Counted from the first letter of the stretch, positions 22,402-30,886 are shown. The stretch: 41,160 bases of DNA from Burkholderiales bacterium (GCA_025929745.1 JAICPQ010000001.1:1-41160); one strand, 5' to 3'. The notes: generated by a model not told the origin, from the letters alone. Program-made: numbers and translations.

Positions 22402-23169
22402 ATGAACCGTCTGTCACTAGTCCGTTCGGTGCTCTTCGCGCTCTGCGCCTTCGGCACGGCGTTCGCCTTTGCGCAGCAAGCGCTTGAAATCATTCCGCTA
22501 CGCCATCGTACCGTGCAGCAAGTGTTGCCCGCCCTGCAGCCGCTCCTTGAGCCGGGCGCCACATTGTCGGGTAGTCGCGGGCAGCTTTTCCTGCGCGCGA
22601 GTCCCGCCAACGCCGCCGAGATCAAGCAGGCACTCGCCGCCATCGACCGCCCCGCACGGCGCCTGGAGATCTCGGTGCGCTTCGACGAAGCCCAGGACGC
22701 CGAGCGTCGTGAGTTGGGCGCGAGCGGCACGATCAGCAGCCGCGGCGCGCGGGTCGGTGTGTCGGCGGAGCAGGCGCGGCGCGCCGGCGCCGAACGCGTC
22801 GATCAGCGGCTTCAGGTGCTGGAAGGCGGCCGCGCTTTCATCATGACCGGGCAATCGCGTCCGCTGATGGCGCCCGGAGAAACCGTGGTTCAGGATCTGG
22901 GCACCGGGTTCGAGGTCGTGCCGCGCCTGTCCGGCTCCGATGTGACGCTGGAGATACTCCAGCAACGAGAGGTAGCCGGTCCGCGCCCGGGCACCGTTCA
23001 GGGCCAGCAGATCTCCTCCGTTGTGAGCACCGCGCTCGGGCATTGGGTCGAGATCGGCGGCACGGTTTCGGATCGTCGCGCCGAGGAGCGCGGTATCGGT
23101 TCGGCGAGGAGCGCACGCGAAGGCAAGTCGAGGCGCGTGTGGGTCAAGGTCGAGGAGATTGCCAACTGA
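22402..23169 (+). CDS. Exported secretin-N-domain-like (NolW/N1-type) protein
   Basis: Protein of 255 residues with a signal peptide (about 1-24, ending AFA/QQ). The mature start ALEIIPLRHRTVQQVLPALQPLLEP resembles the short N-domain of type II/III secretins (NolW-type beta-alpha-beta), followed by ASPANAAEIKQALAAIDRPAR as in that domain. A Gly/Val-rich beta region (VQDLGTGFEVVPRLSGSDVTLEI) resembles secretin strands but is far too short for a pore. Full secretins exceed 400 residues. It could be an accessory pilotin-like or pilus-related protein; no other secretion gene is in the window. The start is ATG 22402 with GGGGAAGG upstream. The stop overlaps the likely dinG start. Confidence 0.68.
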   Translation: MNRLSLVRSVLFALCAFGTAFAFAQQALEIIPLRHRTVQQVLPALQPLLEPGATLSGSRGQLFLRASPANAAEIKQALAAIDRPARRLEISVRFDEAQDAERRELGASGTISSRGARVGVSAEQARRAGAERVDQRLQVLEGGRAFIMTGQSRPLMAPGETVVQDLGTGFEVVPRLSGSDVTLEILQQREVAGPRPGTVQGQQISSVVSTALGHWVEIGGTVSDRRAEERGIGSARSAREGKSRRVWVKVEEIAN

Positions 23170-25097
23170 AGAGCGCGCTCGAGCGGGCGTTTGCCGACAA
23201 CGGGCCGCTGGCCGCCGCGGTGAGCGGCTTCAAGCGCCGGCCGCAGCAACTCGAGATGGCGCGAGCGATCCACCAGGCGATGGAGACAACCGGCGTGCTC
23301 GTCGCCGAAGCGGGCACGGGTACCGGCAAAACCTTCGCCTATCTCGTGCCCGCGCTCCTCGCCGGCGGCAAGGTGATCGTCTCGACGGGCACCAAGACGC
23401 TGCAGGACCAGCTTTTCGACCGCGACCTGCCCGCGGTGCGCTCGGCGCTCTCGATCGGCGCCAGCGCGGCGCTTCTCAAGGGACGCTCGAACTATGTCTG
23501 TCTCTACCGCCTAAGGCGCGCCGTGGAAGGCGGCGTGGCATCGCCCGACGACGCAGTGCAGCTGCACCACATCCAACACTTTGCCGCGGTGTCGGCCACG
23601 GGCGATCGGGCCGACCTTGCCGATGTTCCGGAGGACGCGCCGGTGTGGGCACATGCCACTTCGACGCGCGACAACTGCCTCGGGCAGGGATGTCCGGACT
23701 ATGCCGACTGCTTCGTCATGCGCGCGCGGAGGAATGCGCTCGCCGCGGACGTGGTCGTCATAAACCACCATCTTTTCTTCGCCGACGTGGTTTTGCGCGA
23801 CGAAGGCGTCTCCGAGCTCCTGCCCGCCTGCAACACGGTGATCTTCGACGAGGCGCACCAGCTTCCGGAGACCGCACGGCTTTTCTTCGGCGAGACCATA
23901 TCAAGCGCGCAGCTCGTCGACCTCGCGCGCGATGCGCGCGCCGAGCTGCGCGCGGCGGGCGGCGCTTCGCCCGAGGCCGAGCGCCTCGCCAGCCGGCTAG
24001 ACAAGGCGGCGCGCGACTTGCGTCTGGTTTTCGGCGAGGGCGCGAGCCGGTTCGCCTGGACGCAGGCTTTGCGCATCGCGGGCTTCAACGACGCGCTGCA
24101 TGTCCTGCAGGCGGCGCTCAAGTCGCTGCGCTATGCGGTGGACGCGCAAGCGGAGCGCTCCGAGGGCCTCGCCGCATGCGCGCGGAGGACAAGCGCCGCC
24201 TATGCGATCCTCGCGCGCCTGCGCGACGCCGGGCCGGTGGAGGAGGTGCGCTGGGTCGAAGTTTTCGCGCACGCGGTGCGGCTGCATGCCACGCCGCTGT
24301 CATCCGCCGAGCTCTTCAGCCGGCAGATGCAGGACCATCCGCGAGCGTGGATCTTTACCTCCGCCACCCTCGCGGTGGGCGAAGACTTCGGCCATTTCAC
24401 GCGCGAGCTGGGCCTGGCCGAGGCGGCCGCGCAGCGCTGGGCGAGCCCTTTCGACTTCGCGCGGCAGGCGCTGCTCTACGTGCCGAAGGGCTTGCCACCC
24501 GATCCGAACGACGGGTCGTTCACCGACGCGGTGCTTGACGCCGCGATGCCGGTGATCGAAGCAAGCGGCGGCCGCGCCTTCGTGCTTTTCACCACACTGC
24601 GCGCTCTACGCCGCGCGCACGAGCGCCTGCGTGGCCGGCTCGAGTTTCCTCTGCTCGTGCAGGGAACGGGCTCGCGCAGCGAGCTTCTCGCGCGGTTCCG
24701 CAAGCTGGGAAATGCGGTGCTGCTCGGCGCGCAATCGTTCTGGGAAGGCGTCGACGTGCGCGGCGAAGCGCTTTCGGTGGTGGTGATCGACAAGCTGCCG
24801 TTCGCGCCGCCCGACGACCCGGTGCTCGCGGCGCGCATCGAGGCGATTCGCGCGCGTGGCGGCAACCCGTTCGGCGAGCTGCAGCTGCCGCAGGCGGTGC
24901 TCACGTTAAAGCAGGGCGCGGGGCGGCTGATTCGCGACGAGAACGACCGCGGAGTGCTAATGCTATGCGACCCACGCCTGGTGTCGAAGTCCTATGGGCG
25001 CCAGGTGCTGAAGAGCCTGCCGCCGATGAAGTTCACCCGCGACCTGGCTGAGGTGCGGAGCTTTTTTGAACTTCATCCTCAATGTGAATCCGGATAA
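23166..25097 (+). CDS. dinG: ATP-dependent DNA helicase, DinG/YoaA family
   Basis: Iron-sulfur XPD-like 5'-3' helicase of about 643 residues, for R-loop and G-quadruplex removal. Walker A EAGTGTGKT is at 48-56 and DEAH at 228-231. The four Fe-S cysteines are at 112, 171, 176 and 182, and QGAGRLIRDENDRG is motif VI. No ATG, GTG or TTG fits the family N-terminus well. CTG 23166 overlaps the upstream stop as CTGA and has GAGGAG 8 nt before it, giving MKSALERAF; GTG 23139 is an alternative. The C-terminus overlaps the convergent denD by 65 nt. Confidence 0.92.
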   Translation: MKSALERAFADNGPLAAAVSGFKRRPQQLEMARAIHQAMETTGVLVAEAGTGTGKTFAYLVPALLAGGKVIVSTGTKTLQDQLFDRDLPAVRSALSIGASAALLKGRSNYVCLYRLRRAVEGGVASPDDAVQLHHIQHFAAVSATGDRADLADVPEDAPVWAHATSTRDNCLGQGCPDYADCFVMRARRNALAADVVVINHHLFFADVVLRDEGVSELLPACNTVIFDEAHQLPETARLFFGETISSAQLVDLARDARAELRAAGGASPEAERLASRLDKAARDLRLVFGEGASRFAWTQALRIAGFNDALHVLQAALKSLRYAVDAQAERSEGLAACARRTSAAYAILARLRDAGPVEEVRWVEVFAHAVRLHATPLSSAELFSRQMQDHPRAWIFTSATLAVGEDFGHFTRELGLAEAAAQRWASPFDFARQALLYVPKGLPPDPNDGSFTDAVLDAAMPVIEASGGRAFVLFTTLRALRRAHERLRGRLEFPLLVQGTGSRSELLARFRKLGNAVLLGAQSFWEGVDVRGEALSVVVIDKLPFAPPDDPVLAARIEAIRARGGNPFGELQLPQAVLTLKQGAGRLIRDENDRGVLMLCDPRLVSKSYGRQVLKSLPPMKFTRDLAEVRSFFELHPQCESG

Positions 25098-25974
25098 TGT
25101 CCTCGAAGGCAGCATCCGCGCGGAAACCGAGCGCAAGCGCGCGCCGGGTATCGAAGTTGCGCGGCCAGCCTTCGACGATGCGCATGATCGTCGCGTCGGG
25201 CTCGCGCCGAATGAGGCCGGCGGTTTTCTCGCCGGCGACCTTGCGCAGCGCCTCGATCTGCTCGCCGACCGTGGCGCTCACGCCCGGCATGCTGAGATTG
25301 CGCCGCGCGCCGAGCTTCTCCGTGTCGAGCTTTGCCGCATGCAGCAGGAACCCGATCGCCGCGCGCGGTGATGCGAACCAGTGGCGCACCGTCTCCGGTA
25401 CGGGCAGCACGGCCTCCTGCCCGGCGAGCGGCTCGCGAATGATCCCCGAAAAAAACCCCGAAGCAGCCTTATTCGGCTTGCCGGGGCGCACGCAGATCGT
25501 CGGCAGGCGCAGCCCGATGCCGTCGAAGAAGCCGCGCCGGCTATAGTCGGAGAGGAGCAGTTCGCCGATCGCCTTCTGCGTGCCGTAGCTCGTGAGCGGC
25601 GCATTGAGGAATTCGTCGCCGATCGCCTCGGGGAACGGTGCACCGAAAACAGCGATCGACGAGGTGAACACAACCCGCGGCTTGTAATTTGCCTTGCGGA
25701 TGGCCTCAAAAAGCTCTCGCGTACCGTCCAGGTTGACGCGGTAACCCTTGTCGAAGTCGGCCTCGGCTTCTCCCGAGACCACCGCCGCAAGGTGAAAGAT
25801 GAGCTCCGGGCGCCGCGCGATCAGCTTTTCCGCCTCACCCGGCGCGGAGAGGTCGGACACCACGCTCGCGCCATCGAACGGCACGACGTCGTGCAAAATG
25901 AGATCGTCCTTCGGCAGCCGCGCTGCGAGCTTGCGGCCGATCATGCCGGCCGCGCCGATGATGAGGGTTCTCAC
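25033..25974 (-). CDS. denD: NAD-dependent epimerase/dehydratase, D-erythronate dehydrogenase-like
   Basis: Extended SDR of 313 residues. The NAD loop is G7-A-A-G10-M-I-G13, and the active-site Tyr/Lys lie in SYGTQKAIGELLL. RLPTICVRPGKPNKAASGFFSG and the C-terminal RALALGFRADAAFEDIIRIHIEDE match the DenD subfamily that oxidises D-erythronate. No other tetronate-pathway gene is nearby, so the substrate is tentative. GTG 25974 overlaps the bamD stop in GTGA, so it is cotranscribed with bamD. The gene overlaps the dinG 3' end by 65 nt. Confidence 0.78.
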   Translation of the reverse strand: MRTLIIGAAGMIGRKLAARLPKDDLILHDVVPFDGASVVSDLSAPGEAEKLIARRPELIFHLAAVVSGEAEADFDKGYRVNLDGTRELFEAIRKANYKPRVVFTSSIAVFGAPFPEAIGDEFLNAPLTSYGTQKAIGELLLSDYSRRGFFDGIGLRLPTICVRPGKPNKAASGFFSGIIREPLAGQEAVLPVPETVRHWFASPRAAIGFLLHAAKLDTEKLGARRNLSMPGVSATVGEQIEALRKVAGEKTAGLIRREPDATIMRIVEGWPRNFDTRRALALGFRADAAFEDIIRIHIEDEVQKSSAPQPGRG

Positions 25975-26768
25975 CAGTCGGGATCCCACAGGCGCCACCA
26001 CGGCACGTCTTTGCGCATGTTCCCCACCTTCAGATAGCGGCTGTCAGGGAAGTTCGTGCGCATCACGCGGTCGGCGGCGTCGCGCAGATCGGCCATGCCG
26101 AGCCGGTCGTACGCCAGCACTAGCACGAAAAGCGCTTCCTCGGTCGCGGGCGCCTGCGCGTAGTGCTGGATCGCGTATTGCGCGCGGTTCGCCGCGGCGA
26201 GGTAGGCCTCACGCTTCATGTAATAGCGCGCGACATGAACTTCGTGCGAGGCGAGCGCGTTCACGAGGTAGCGCATGCGCGCTTGCGCGTCGGGCGCGTA
26301 TTTCGAGTCCGGGAAGCGCGTCACGACTTCCTTGAACGCGGCAAACGACTCGCGCGTCGATTTCGGGTCGCGGTCGCTCATGTCCGGCGTGGTGATCTGC
26401 GACAGCATGCCGTACTGGTCGTTGAAGTTGATGAGGCCCTTCAGGTACCAGGCATAGTCCACCGCCGCGTGGTTCGGATACATCTTGATGAAGCGGTCGA
26501 CCGCCGCGATGGCGGAGGCTCTCTCGCCGTCCTTCCAGTGCGCATAGGCGATCTCGAGTTGCGCCTGCTGCGCGAACCGGCCGTACGGGTAGCGCGCCTC
26601 GAGCTTCTCGAGGTAGCGGATGGCGCGCGGCCAGTCCTTGTTGCCCATGGCGTCCTTGGCCTCGCTGTAGAGCTTCTGCGCCGACCAGCCGACGGTTTCA
26701 TCCTGGGCGTCGCTCGCGCAACCGGCGAGGAGCGCCGCAAACAGAACAACAAGTAAACTCGAACGCAT
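25971..26768 (-). CDS. bamD: Outer-membrane assembly factor BamD
   Basis: Lipoprotein component of the BAM complex, about 265 residues, made of five TPR-like repeats. The signal ends in the lipobox LLAGC with Cys17. Conserved stretches include LYSEAKDAMGNKDWPRAIRYLEKLEARYPYG, a typical BamD first repeat (only part shown here as WPRAIRYLEKLEARYPYG), and FNDQYGMLSQITTPDMSDRD. ATG 26768 shares a CATG palindrome with an in-frame ATG of divergent rluD. TATAAT ends 11 nt before it and there is no Shine-Dalgarno sequence. Facing rluD-pgeF is the conserved proteobacterial order. Confidence 0.94.
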   Translation of the reverse strand: MRSSLLVVLFAALLAGCASDAQDETVGWSAQKLYSEAKDAMGNKDWPRAIRYLEKLEARYPYGRFAQQAQLEIAYAHWKDGERASAIAAVDRFIKMYPNHAAVDYAWYLKGLINFNDQYGMLSQITTPDMSDRDPKSTRESFAAFKEVVTRFPDSKYAPDAQARMRYLVNALASHEVHVARYYMKREAYLAAANRAQYAIQHYAQAPATEEALFVLVLAYDRLGMADLRDAADRVMRTNFPDSRYLKVGNMRKDVPWWRLWDPDW

Positions 26769-26779
26769 GCGGGACAAAA

Positions 26780-26787
26780 ATTATAAC
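26780..26787. promoter_or_regulatory. Shared divergent -10 of bamD and rluD
   Basis: ATTATAAC reads TATAAT on the minus strand (11 nt before bamD ATG) and TATAAC on the plus strand (27 nt before rluD ATG 26815). -35 elements are weak on both sides. Confidence 0.5.
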
Positions 26788-26814
26788 GACTGGGATGCCG
26801 CACTCGGCGCGCCG

Positions 26815-27720
26815 ATGAGCGAGGTCGTGCCCGTGGCGCTCGGCGGGCTGCGGCTCGATCAGGCGCTCGCCCGGCTCTTTCCCCAGTATTCGCGCAACCG
26901 CCTCCAGGAGTGGCTCAAGGCGGGCCATATCACGATTGACGGCCGCCGCCTCGCGCGCAATTATGAAGTGACTGGGGGCGAGCGCATCGCGCTCTCGCCG
27001 CCGCGGCTCCCCGACAGCGCCGCGCCGCAGGCGCAGCGCATGCCACTCAAGATCGTGTTCGAGGATGCGGCGCTCATCGTGATCGACAAGCCGGCCGGGC
27101 TGGTCGTGCACCCCGGCGCCGGGCAGCCCGACCGCACGCTTCTCAACGCGCTTCTCGCGCACGCGCCGGCATTGTCCGACGTGCCGCGCGCCGGGATCGT
27201 GCACCGTCTCGACAAAGATACAAGCGGACTCCTCGTGGTTGCGAAGACCGTGACTGCGCAGAACGAACTCGTCAAGCAGCTTGCCGCGCGCACGATGCGC
27301 CGCCTCTACCTCGCCGTGGTGCAGGGCGACCCACCGGCGAGCGGCGTAATCGACGCGCCGGTCGGCCGCGACGTCCGGGCGAGAACACGCATGGCTGTCA
27401 CGCATCGCGGCAAGCCGGCACGCACTGCCTACCGCGTGCTCGAGCGCTACGGAAGCGCCGCCTTGGTCGAATGCCGTCTGGAAACGGGGCGCACGCATCA
27501 AATCCGCGTGCACTTCCAGCACATCCGCCATCCGCTCATCGGCGACGTGACTTACCGCCGAGGCACGCGCCACGGCATCAGCTTTCCGCGACAGGCGTTA
27601 CACGCGACCGAGCTTAGCCTCGTTCATCCGAAGACGCAGAAGCCGGTATCGTGGCGCTCGCCATTGCCGCGCGACATGAAGCGGCTTGTCGAGAGCCTGC
27701 GCACTGATGATCCGGCCTGA
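26815..27720 (+). CDS. rluD: 23S rRNA pseudouridine synthase RluD
   Basis: Pseudouridine synthase for helix 69 of 23S rRNA (positions 1911, 1915, 1917), about 301 residues. An N-terminal S4 RNA-binding domain (about 10-65, with SRNRLQEWLKAGHITIDG) is followed by the catalytic domain. HRLDKDTSGLL carries the catalytic Asp133, and VIDKPAGLVVHPG and ETGRTHQIRVH are conserved. The frame is open from ATG 26767, which overlaps the bamD start and lies upstream of the likely promoter. ATG 26815 gives the usual N-terminus. pgeF overlaps its 3' end by 14 nt. Confidence 0.94.
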   Translation: MSEVVPVALGGLRLDQALARLFPQYSRNRLQEWLKAGHITIDGRRLARNYEVTGGERIALSPPRLPDSAAPQAQRMPLKIVFEDAALIVIDKPAGLVVHPGAGQPDRTLLNALLAHAPALSDVPRAGIVHRLDKDTSGLLVVAKTVTAQNELVKQLAARTMRRLYLAVVQGDPPASGVIDAPVGRDVRARTRMAVTHRGKPARTAYRVLERYGSAALVECRLETGRTHQIRVHFQHIRHPLIGDVTYRRGTRHGISFPRQALHATELSLVHPKTQKPVSWRSPLPRDMKRLVESLRTDDPA

Positions 27721-28348
27721 CTGGGATGCGCCCGCCCGCGTGAAGGCGTTCGTCACGACGCGGGACTTTGGAGACCTGAAGACTGAAGACGCTAAGCGAA
27801 GGCTGCGCGCTCTCGTTCCCGCCGAACCCGCGTGGCTCAAGCAAGTGCACGGCAAGCGTGTGATCAACCTCGACTCAGATGCCGAGCGCGAAGGCGACGC
27901 CGCGATCACGAGAAAGACTGGCACCGTCTGCGTCGCGCAGGCTGCCGACTGCATGCCGGTGCTTTTCGCCGATGTCGACGGCACCACGGTCGCCGCGGCG
28001 CACGCCGGCTGGCGTGGGCTCAGTGCCGGTGTTCTGGAGGCAACGCTCGACGCGATGCGCGTTCCCGCACAACGCGTCGCGGCCTGGCTCGGCCCAGCCA
28101 TCGGTCCGCAGGTTTACGAGGTGGGCGACGAGGTGCGTGCTGTTTTACCCGGCCACGAGTCGGCGTTTCGCCCGACGCGGCCGGGACACTGGCTGCTCGA
28201 CCTGTACGCCGTGGCGCGCGCCAAGCTCTCGGGTTTGCAGTCGGTCGCGGGCGGCGGCTTCTGCACGTTCAGCGAATCCGAACGCTTTTTCTCCTATCGC
28301 CGCGATCGCACGGCGAGCCGCATGGGTGCGTTCATATGGCTGGCGTAA
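27707..28348 (+). CDS. pgeF: Peptidoglycan editing factor / purine nucleoside phosphorylase (PgeF, YfiH)
   Basis: Protein of 213 residues of the multicopper-polyphenol-oxidase-like family. Members act on purine nucleosides, and PgeF in E. coli prevents wrong peptides in peptidoglycan precursors. The metal/active-site residues are in KQVHGKRV (His48), AADCMPVLFAD (Cys82) and AHAGWRGL (His99); GGGFCTFS and FFSYRRD are also conserved. ATG 27707 lies inside the rluD 3' end, so the two are coupled. The rluD-pgeF pair is widespread. Confidence 0.92.
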   Translation: MIRPDWDAPARVKAFVTTRDFGDLKTEDAKRRLRALVPAEPAWLKQVHGKRVINLDSDAEREGDAAITRKTGTVCVAQAADCMPVLFADVDGTTVAAAHAGWRGLSAGVLEATLDAMRVPAQRVAAWLGPAIGPQVYEVGDEVRAVLPGHESAFRPTRPGHWLLDLYAVARAKLSGLQSVAGGGFCTFSESERFFSYRRDRTASRMGAFIWLA

Positions 28349-28351
28349 AAT
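28346..28351 (+). promoter_or_regulatory. Candidate -10 of the ZIP transporter gene
   Basis: TAAAAT begins at the pgeF stop and ends 10 nt before ATG 28362. No Shine-Dalgarno sequence is seen. Confidence 0.35.
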
Positions 28352-28361
28352 CGAAGCGCCC

Positions 28362-29114
28362 ATGACGCTCGGCTGGATCCTTGTCGCAAGCGTGGCCGGC
28401 GGCACGCTGAGCGCGGGCCTCGCCGCGGCGTCGCTCGCGGTGCGCGCGAGCTGGGTGCCGATGCTTGTGTCCTTTGCGATCGGCGCGCTCTTGGGCGCGG
28501 CATTCCTCGAGATCATCCCGCACGCCTTCGAGACGGGAGAGGCGCACCAGGTGGCATTCGCCATCCTCGCCGGAATTTTCGGCTTCTTCGTCCTGGAGAA
28601 GCTGCTGCTCTGGCGGCACTGCCACACGGAGGATTGCGAGGTCCACGATCAGCAGCACGATGGCGGCCGAAGCGGGGCGCTCATTGTCGTGGGCGACACG
28701 GTGCACAACTTTCTCGACGGCGTGCTCATCGCCGCAGCGTTCCTGCAAAGCATAGAGCTCGGCGTGGTTACCGCGGTGGCCATCATCGCGCATGAGATTC
28801 CCCAGGAGGTGGGCGACTTCCTGATCCTGCTACATTCGGGCTATACCAAGGCGCGCGCTCTCGCGATGAACGTGCTTTCGTCGGCCGCCACGGTGGTCGG
28901 CGGCGTGATCGGTTACTACTCGCTGCGCCTCGTCATCGAACTAGAGGCCATCCTGCTTGGCTTTGTGGCCGCAAGCATGATCTACGTGGCCGTGGCCGAT
29001 CTCATCCCAGGGCTGCACCGCCGGCCACAACTGCGCGATACGGCGGTGCAGGCGCTCCTCATCGCCTTGGGCATCGGCGCCATTGCGATGGTCGGCGCGG
29101 CACTGCCGCACTAA
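28362..29114 (+). CDS. ZIP-family metal transporter
   Basis: Membrane protein of 250 residues with about eight hydrophobic segments, predicted to import divalent metals such as zinc. Transmembrane helices 4 and 5 carry the metal-site motifs VHNFLDGVLIA and AHEIPQEVGDF. The loop between segments 3 and 4 is His-rich (WRHCHTEDCEVHDQQHD), as usual in ZIP proteins. The family is ZupT-like or GufA-like; the substrate cannot be fixed. ATG 28362 has no Shine-Dalgarno sequence but a TAAAAT 10 nt upstream. Confidence 0.9.
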   Translation: MTLGWILVASVAGGTLSAGLAAASLAVRASWVPMLVSFAIGALLGAAFLEIIPHAFETGEAHQVAFAILAGIFGFFVLEKLLLWRHCHTEDCEVHDQQHDGGRSGALIVVGDTVHNFLDGVLIAAAFLQSIELGVVTAVAIIAHEIPQEVGDFLILLHSGYTKARALAMNVLSSAATVVGGVIGYYSLRLVIELEAILLGFVAASMIYVAVADLIPGLHRRPQLRDTAVQALLIALGIGAIAMVGAALPH

Positions 29115-29151
29115 GCAAAAAAAACCACGTCCTCAGGGACTTAAGAATCAT

Positions 29152-29180
29152 TTGACGGGCTGCGTTGTGCGTCGCAAAAT
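29152..29180 (+). promoter_or_regulatory. phaC promoter
   Basis: TTGACG (29152-29157), a 17-nt spacer and CAAAAT (29175-29180). The expected start is near 29187, three bases before ATG 29190, and no Shine-Dalgarno sequence exists. This is the best-supported leaderless candidate in the window. Confidence 0.65.
29165..29179 (+). promoter_or_regulatory. Candidate operator over the phaC -10
   Basis: TTGTGC-GTC-GCAAAA is an imperfect dyad (5 of 6 pairs) with TGC/GCA halves, overlapping the -10. PhaR-type regulators favour TGC-rich dyads, so PhaR is a possible ligand. This is an inference only. Confidence 0.25.
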
Positions 29181-29189
29181 CGTCCCGCG

Positions 29190-30878
29190 ATGCAACCCGC
29201 CTCCCCGGAAGCCCTGTTGGCGGCGATCTCGCAGTCTTCGAACGAGGTCACCCAGGGTTGGATGCGAGTCCTGGCGAGCGCGCCCACGCTTGCCGACTCG
29301 CTCCCGTCGCCCAATTCCACTCTGCGGCGCGAGTACTTGGAGAAGCAAACGCGGCTTTGGACCGCGCTCGTCTCGGGCCAGCGTGAGAGGCTCGCCGAGC
29401 CGCAGCCTGGAGATCGCCGCTTCGCCGCGAAGGAGTGGCAGGACAATCCCTACTACGATTATCTGAAGCAGTCCTACCTTCTCGCCGCGCAATACCTGGA
29501 AGCGCTGGTCGACAACGCCGAGCTCCAGGCGCCGGCGAAGGAGCGCGCGCGCTTCGCCGCAAAGCAATGGATCGACGCCATGTGCCCGGCGAATTTCGCC
29601 TCGACCAACCCCGAAGCGCTGCGCCAGGCGCTGGACACGCGCGGCGAGAGCCTCGCCCGCGGCATCGCGAACCTGCTCGCCGATGTGCAGCGAAAGCGCA
29701 TCAGCCAGACCGACCAGGCGGCGTTCGCCGTTGGCCGCAACCTCGCCGTCACTCCGGGCGACGTGGTGTACGAGAACGATCTGGTGCAGCTCATCCAGTA
29801 CAAGCCGGTCACGCCGGAAGTGGCGCGCCGCCCTCTCGTCATGATCCCGCCCTGCATCAACAAGTACTACATCCTCGATCTGCAGCCGGCAAACTCCTTC
29901 GTCGCGCATGCGCTCGCCGAAGGAAACACCGTGTTCATGGTCTCGTGGCGCAATATCGAGGCCGAGCAAGGTCACTACACGTGGGACGACTACCTCGAGC
30001 TTGGCGTGTTCACGCCATTCCGCGTGGCGCAGGAGATCGCCAACTCCGGTGAAGTGAATGCTCTCGGCTTTTGCGTCGGCGGCACGTTCCTCGGCGCGGC
30101 TTTGGCCGTGCTCGCGGCCAAAGGGGAGCGATGCGTCGCCTCGGCGACCTTCCTCACCACGATGCTCGATTTCTCCGACACGGGCCAGATCGGTCTCTTC
30201 GTCGACGAGCCGAGCGTTGCCCTGCGCGAATCGACCATCGGCGGCGGCGGCGTCATGCCGGGGACGCAGCTCGACTTTGTGTTCTCGATCCTGCGCTCCA
30301 ACGATCTGGTGTGGCCTTATGTCGTCAACAACTACCTGAAGGGAGCGCGCCCCGCAGCTTTTGATCTCCTGTACTGGAATTCCGACGGCACCAATTTGCC
30401 CGGACCGATGTTCTGCTACTACCTCCGCAACACCTACCTCGAGAACAAGCTCTGCGTTCCGGGCGCGCTCACGAACTGCGGCGTCGGCGTGGACCTGGGC
30501 AAAGTAACGATGCCGGTTTTCGTCCTGTCCTCGCGCGAGGACCACATCGTGCCGTGGCGCTCCGCGTACCGCACGCTGGCCCATGTCGGAGCCACCGACA
30601 GGACTTTCGTGCTCGGCGCGAGCGGCCACATCGCCGGCGTCATCAATCCGCCGTCGGCGAAGCGCCGCAGCCACTGGGTTTCCGATTCTTATCCCGCGGA
30701 TCCCGATACTTGGCTCGCGCAAGCGCGCGAGAATCCGGGCAGCTGGTGGCCGCGCTGGTCGCAGTGGCTCGCGCGCCACTCGGGAGGCAAGCGCAAGGCG
30801 CCGGCGAAAACCGGCAACTCGAAGTACCGGCCGATCGAGCCCGCGCCCGGTCGCTACGTGAAGCACCGCATTCACTAG
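29190..30878 (+). CDS. phaC: Class I poly(3-hydroxyalkanoate) synthase
   Basis: PHA polymerase of 562 residues that polymerises 3-hydroxyacyl-CoA on the granule surface. The lipase-like box is G293-F-C295-V-G-G with catalytic Cys295. Asp451 (SSREDHIVPW) and His480 (GASGHIAG) complete the triad. KEWQDNPYYDYLKQSYL and PPCINKYYILDLQP are class I hallmarks. The length is slightly below the usual ~590 because the N-terminus is shorter. It heads an operon with phaA, two phaB and phaR, on the same strand and downstream of rluD-pgeF-ZIP. Confidence 0.96.
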   Translation: MQPASPEALLAAISQSSNEVTQGWMRVLASAPTLADSLPSPNSTLRREYLEKQTRLWTALVSGQRERLAEPQPGDRRFAAKEWQDNPYYDYLKQSYLLAAQYLEALVDNAELQAPAKERARFAAKQWIDAMCPANFASTNPEALRQALDTRGESLARGIANLLADVQRKRISQTDQAAFAVGRNLAVTPGDVVYENDLVQLIQYKPVTPEVARRPLVMIPPCINKYYILDLQPANSFVAHALAEGNTVFMVSWRNIEAEQGHYTWDDYLELGVFTPFRVAQEIANSGEVNALGFCVGGTFLGAALAVLAAKGERCVASATFLTTMLDFSDTGQIGLFVDEPSVALRESTIGGGGVMPGTQLDFVFSILRSNDLVWPYVVNNYLKGARPAAFDLLYWNSDGTNLPGPMFCYYLRNTYLENKLCVPGALTNCGVGVDLGKVTMPVFVLSSREDHIVPWRSAYRTLAHVGATDRTFVLGASGHIAGVINPPSAKRRSHWVSDSYPADPDTWLAQARENPGSWWPRWSQWLARHSGGKRKAPAKTGNSKYRPIEPAPGRYVKHRIH

Positions 30879-30886
30879 GAGGCAGC

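Noticed and set aside
29115..29150. Possible terminator after the ZIP transporter gene
   Set aside because: Only a 4-bp stem (GTCC/GGAC) and the A-run lies before it, not a T-run after it.
29148..30875. 575-residue minus-strand frame opposite phaC
   Set aside because: Antisense shadow of phaC with no recognisable motif or ribosome site.
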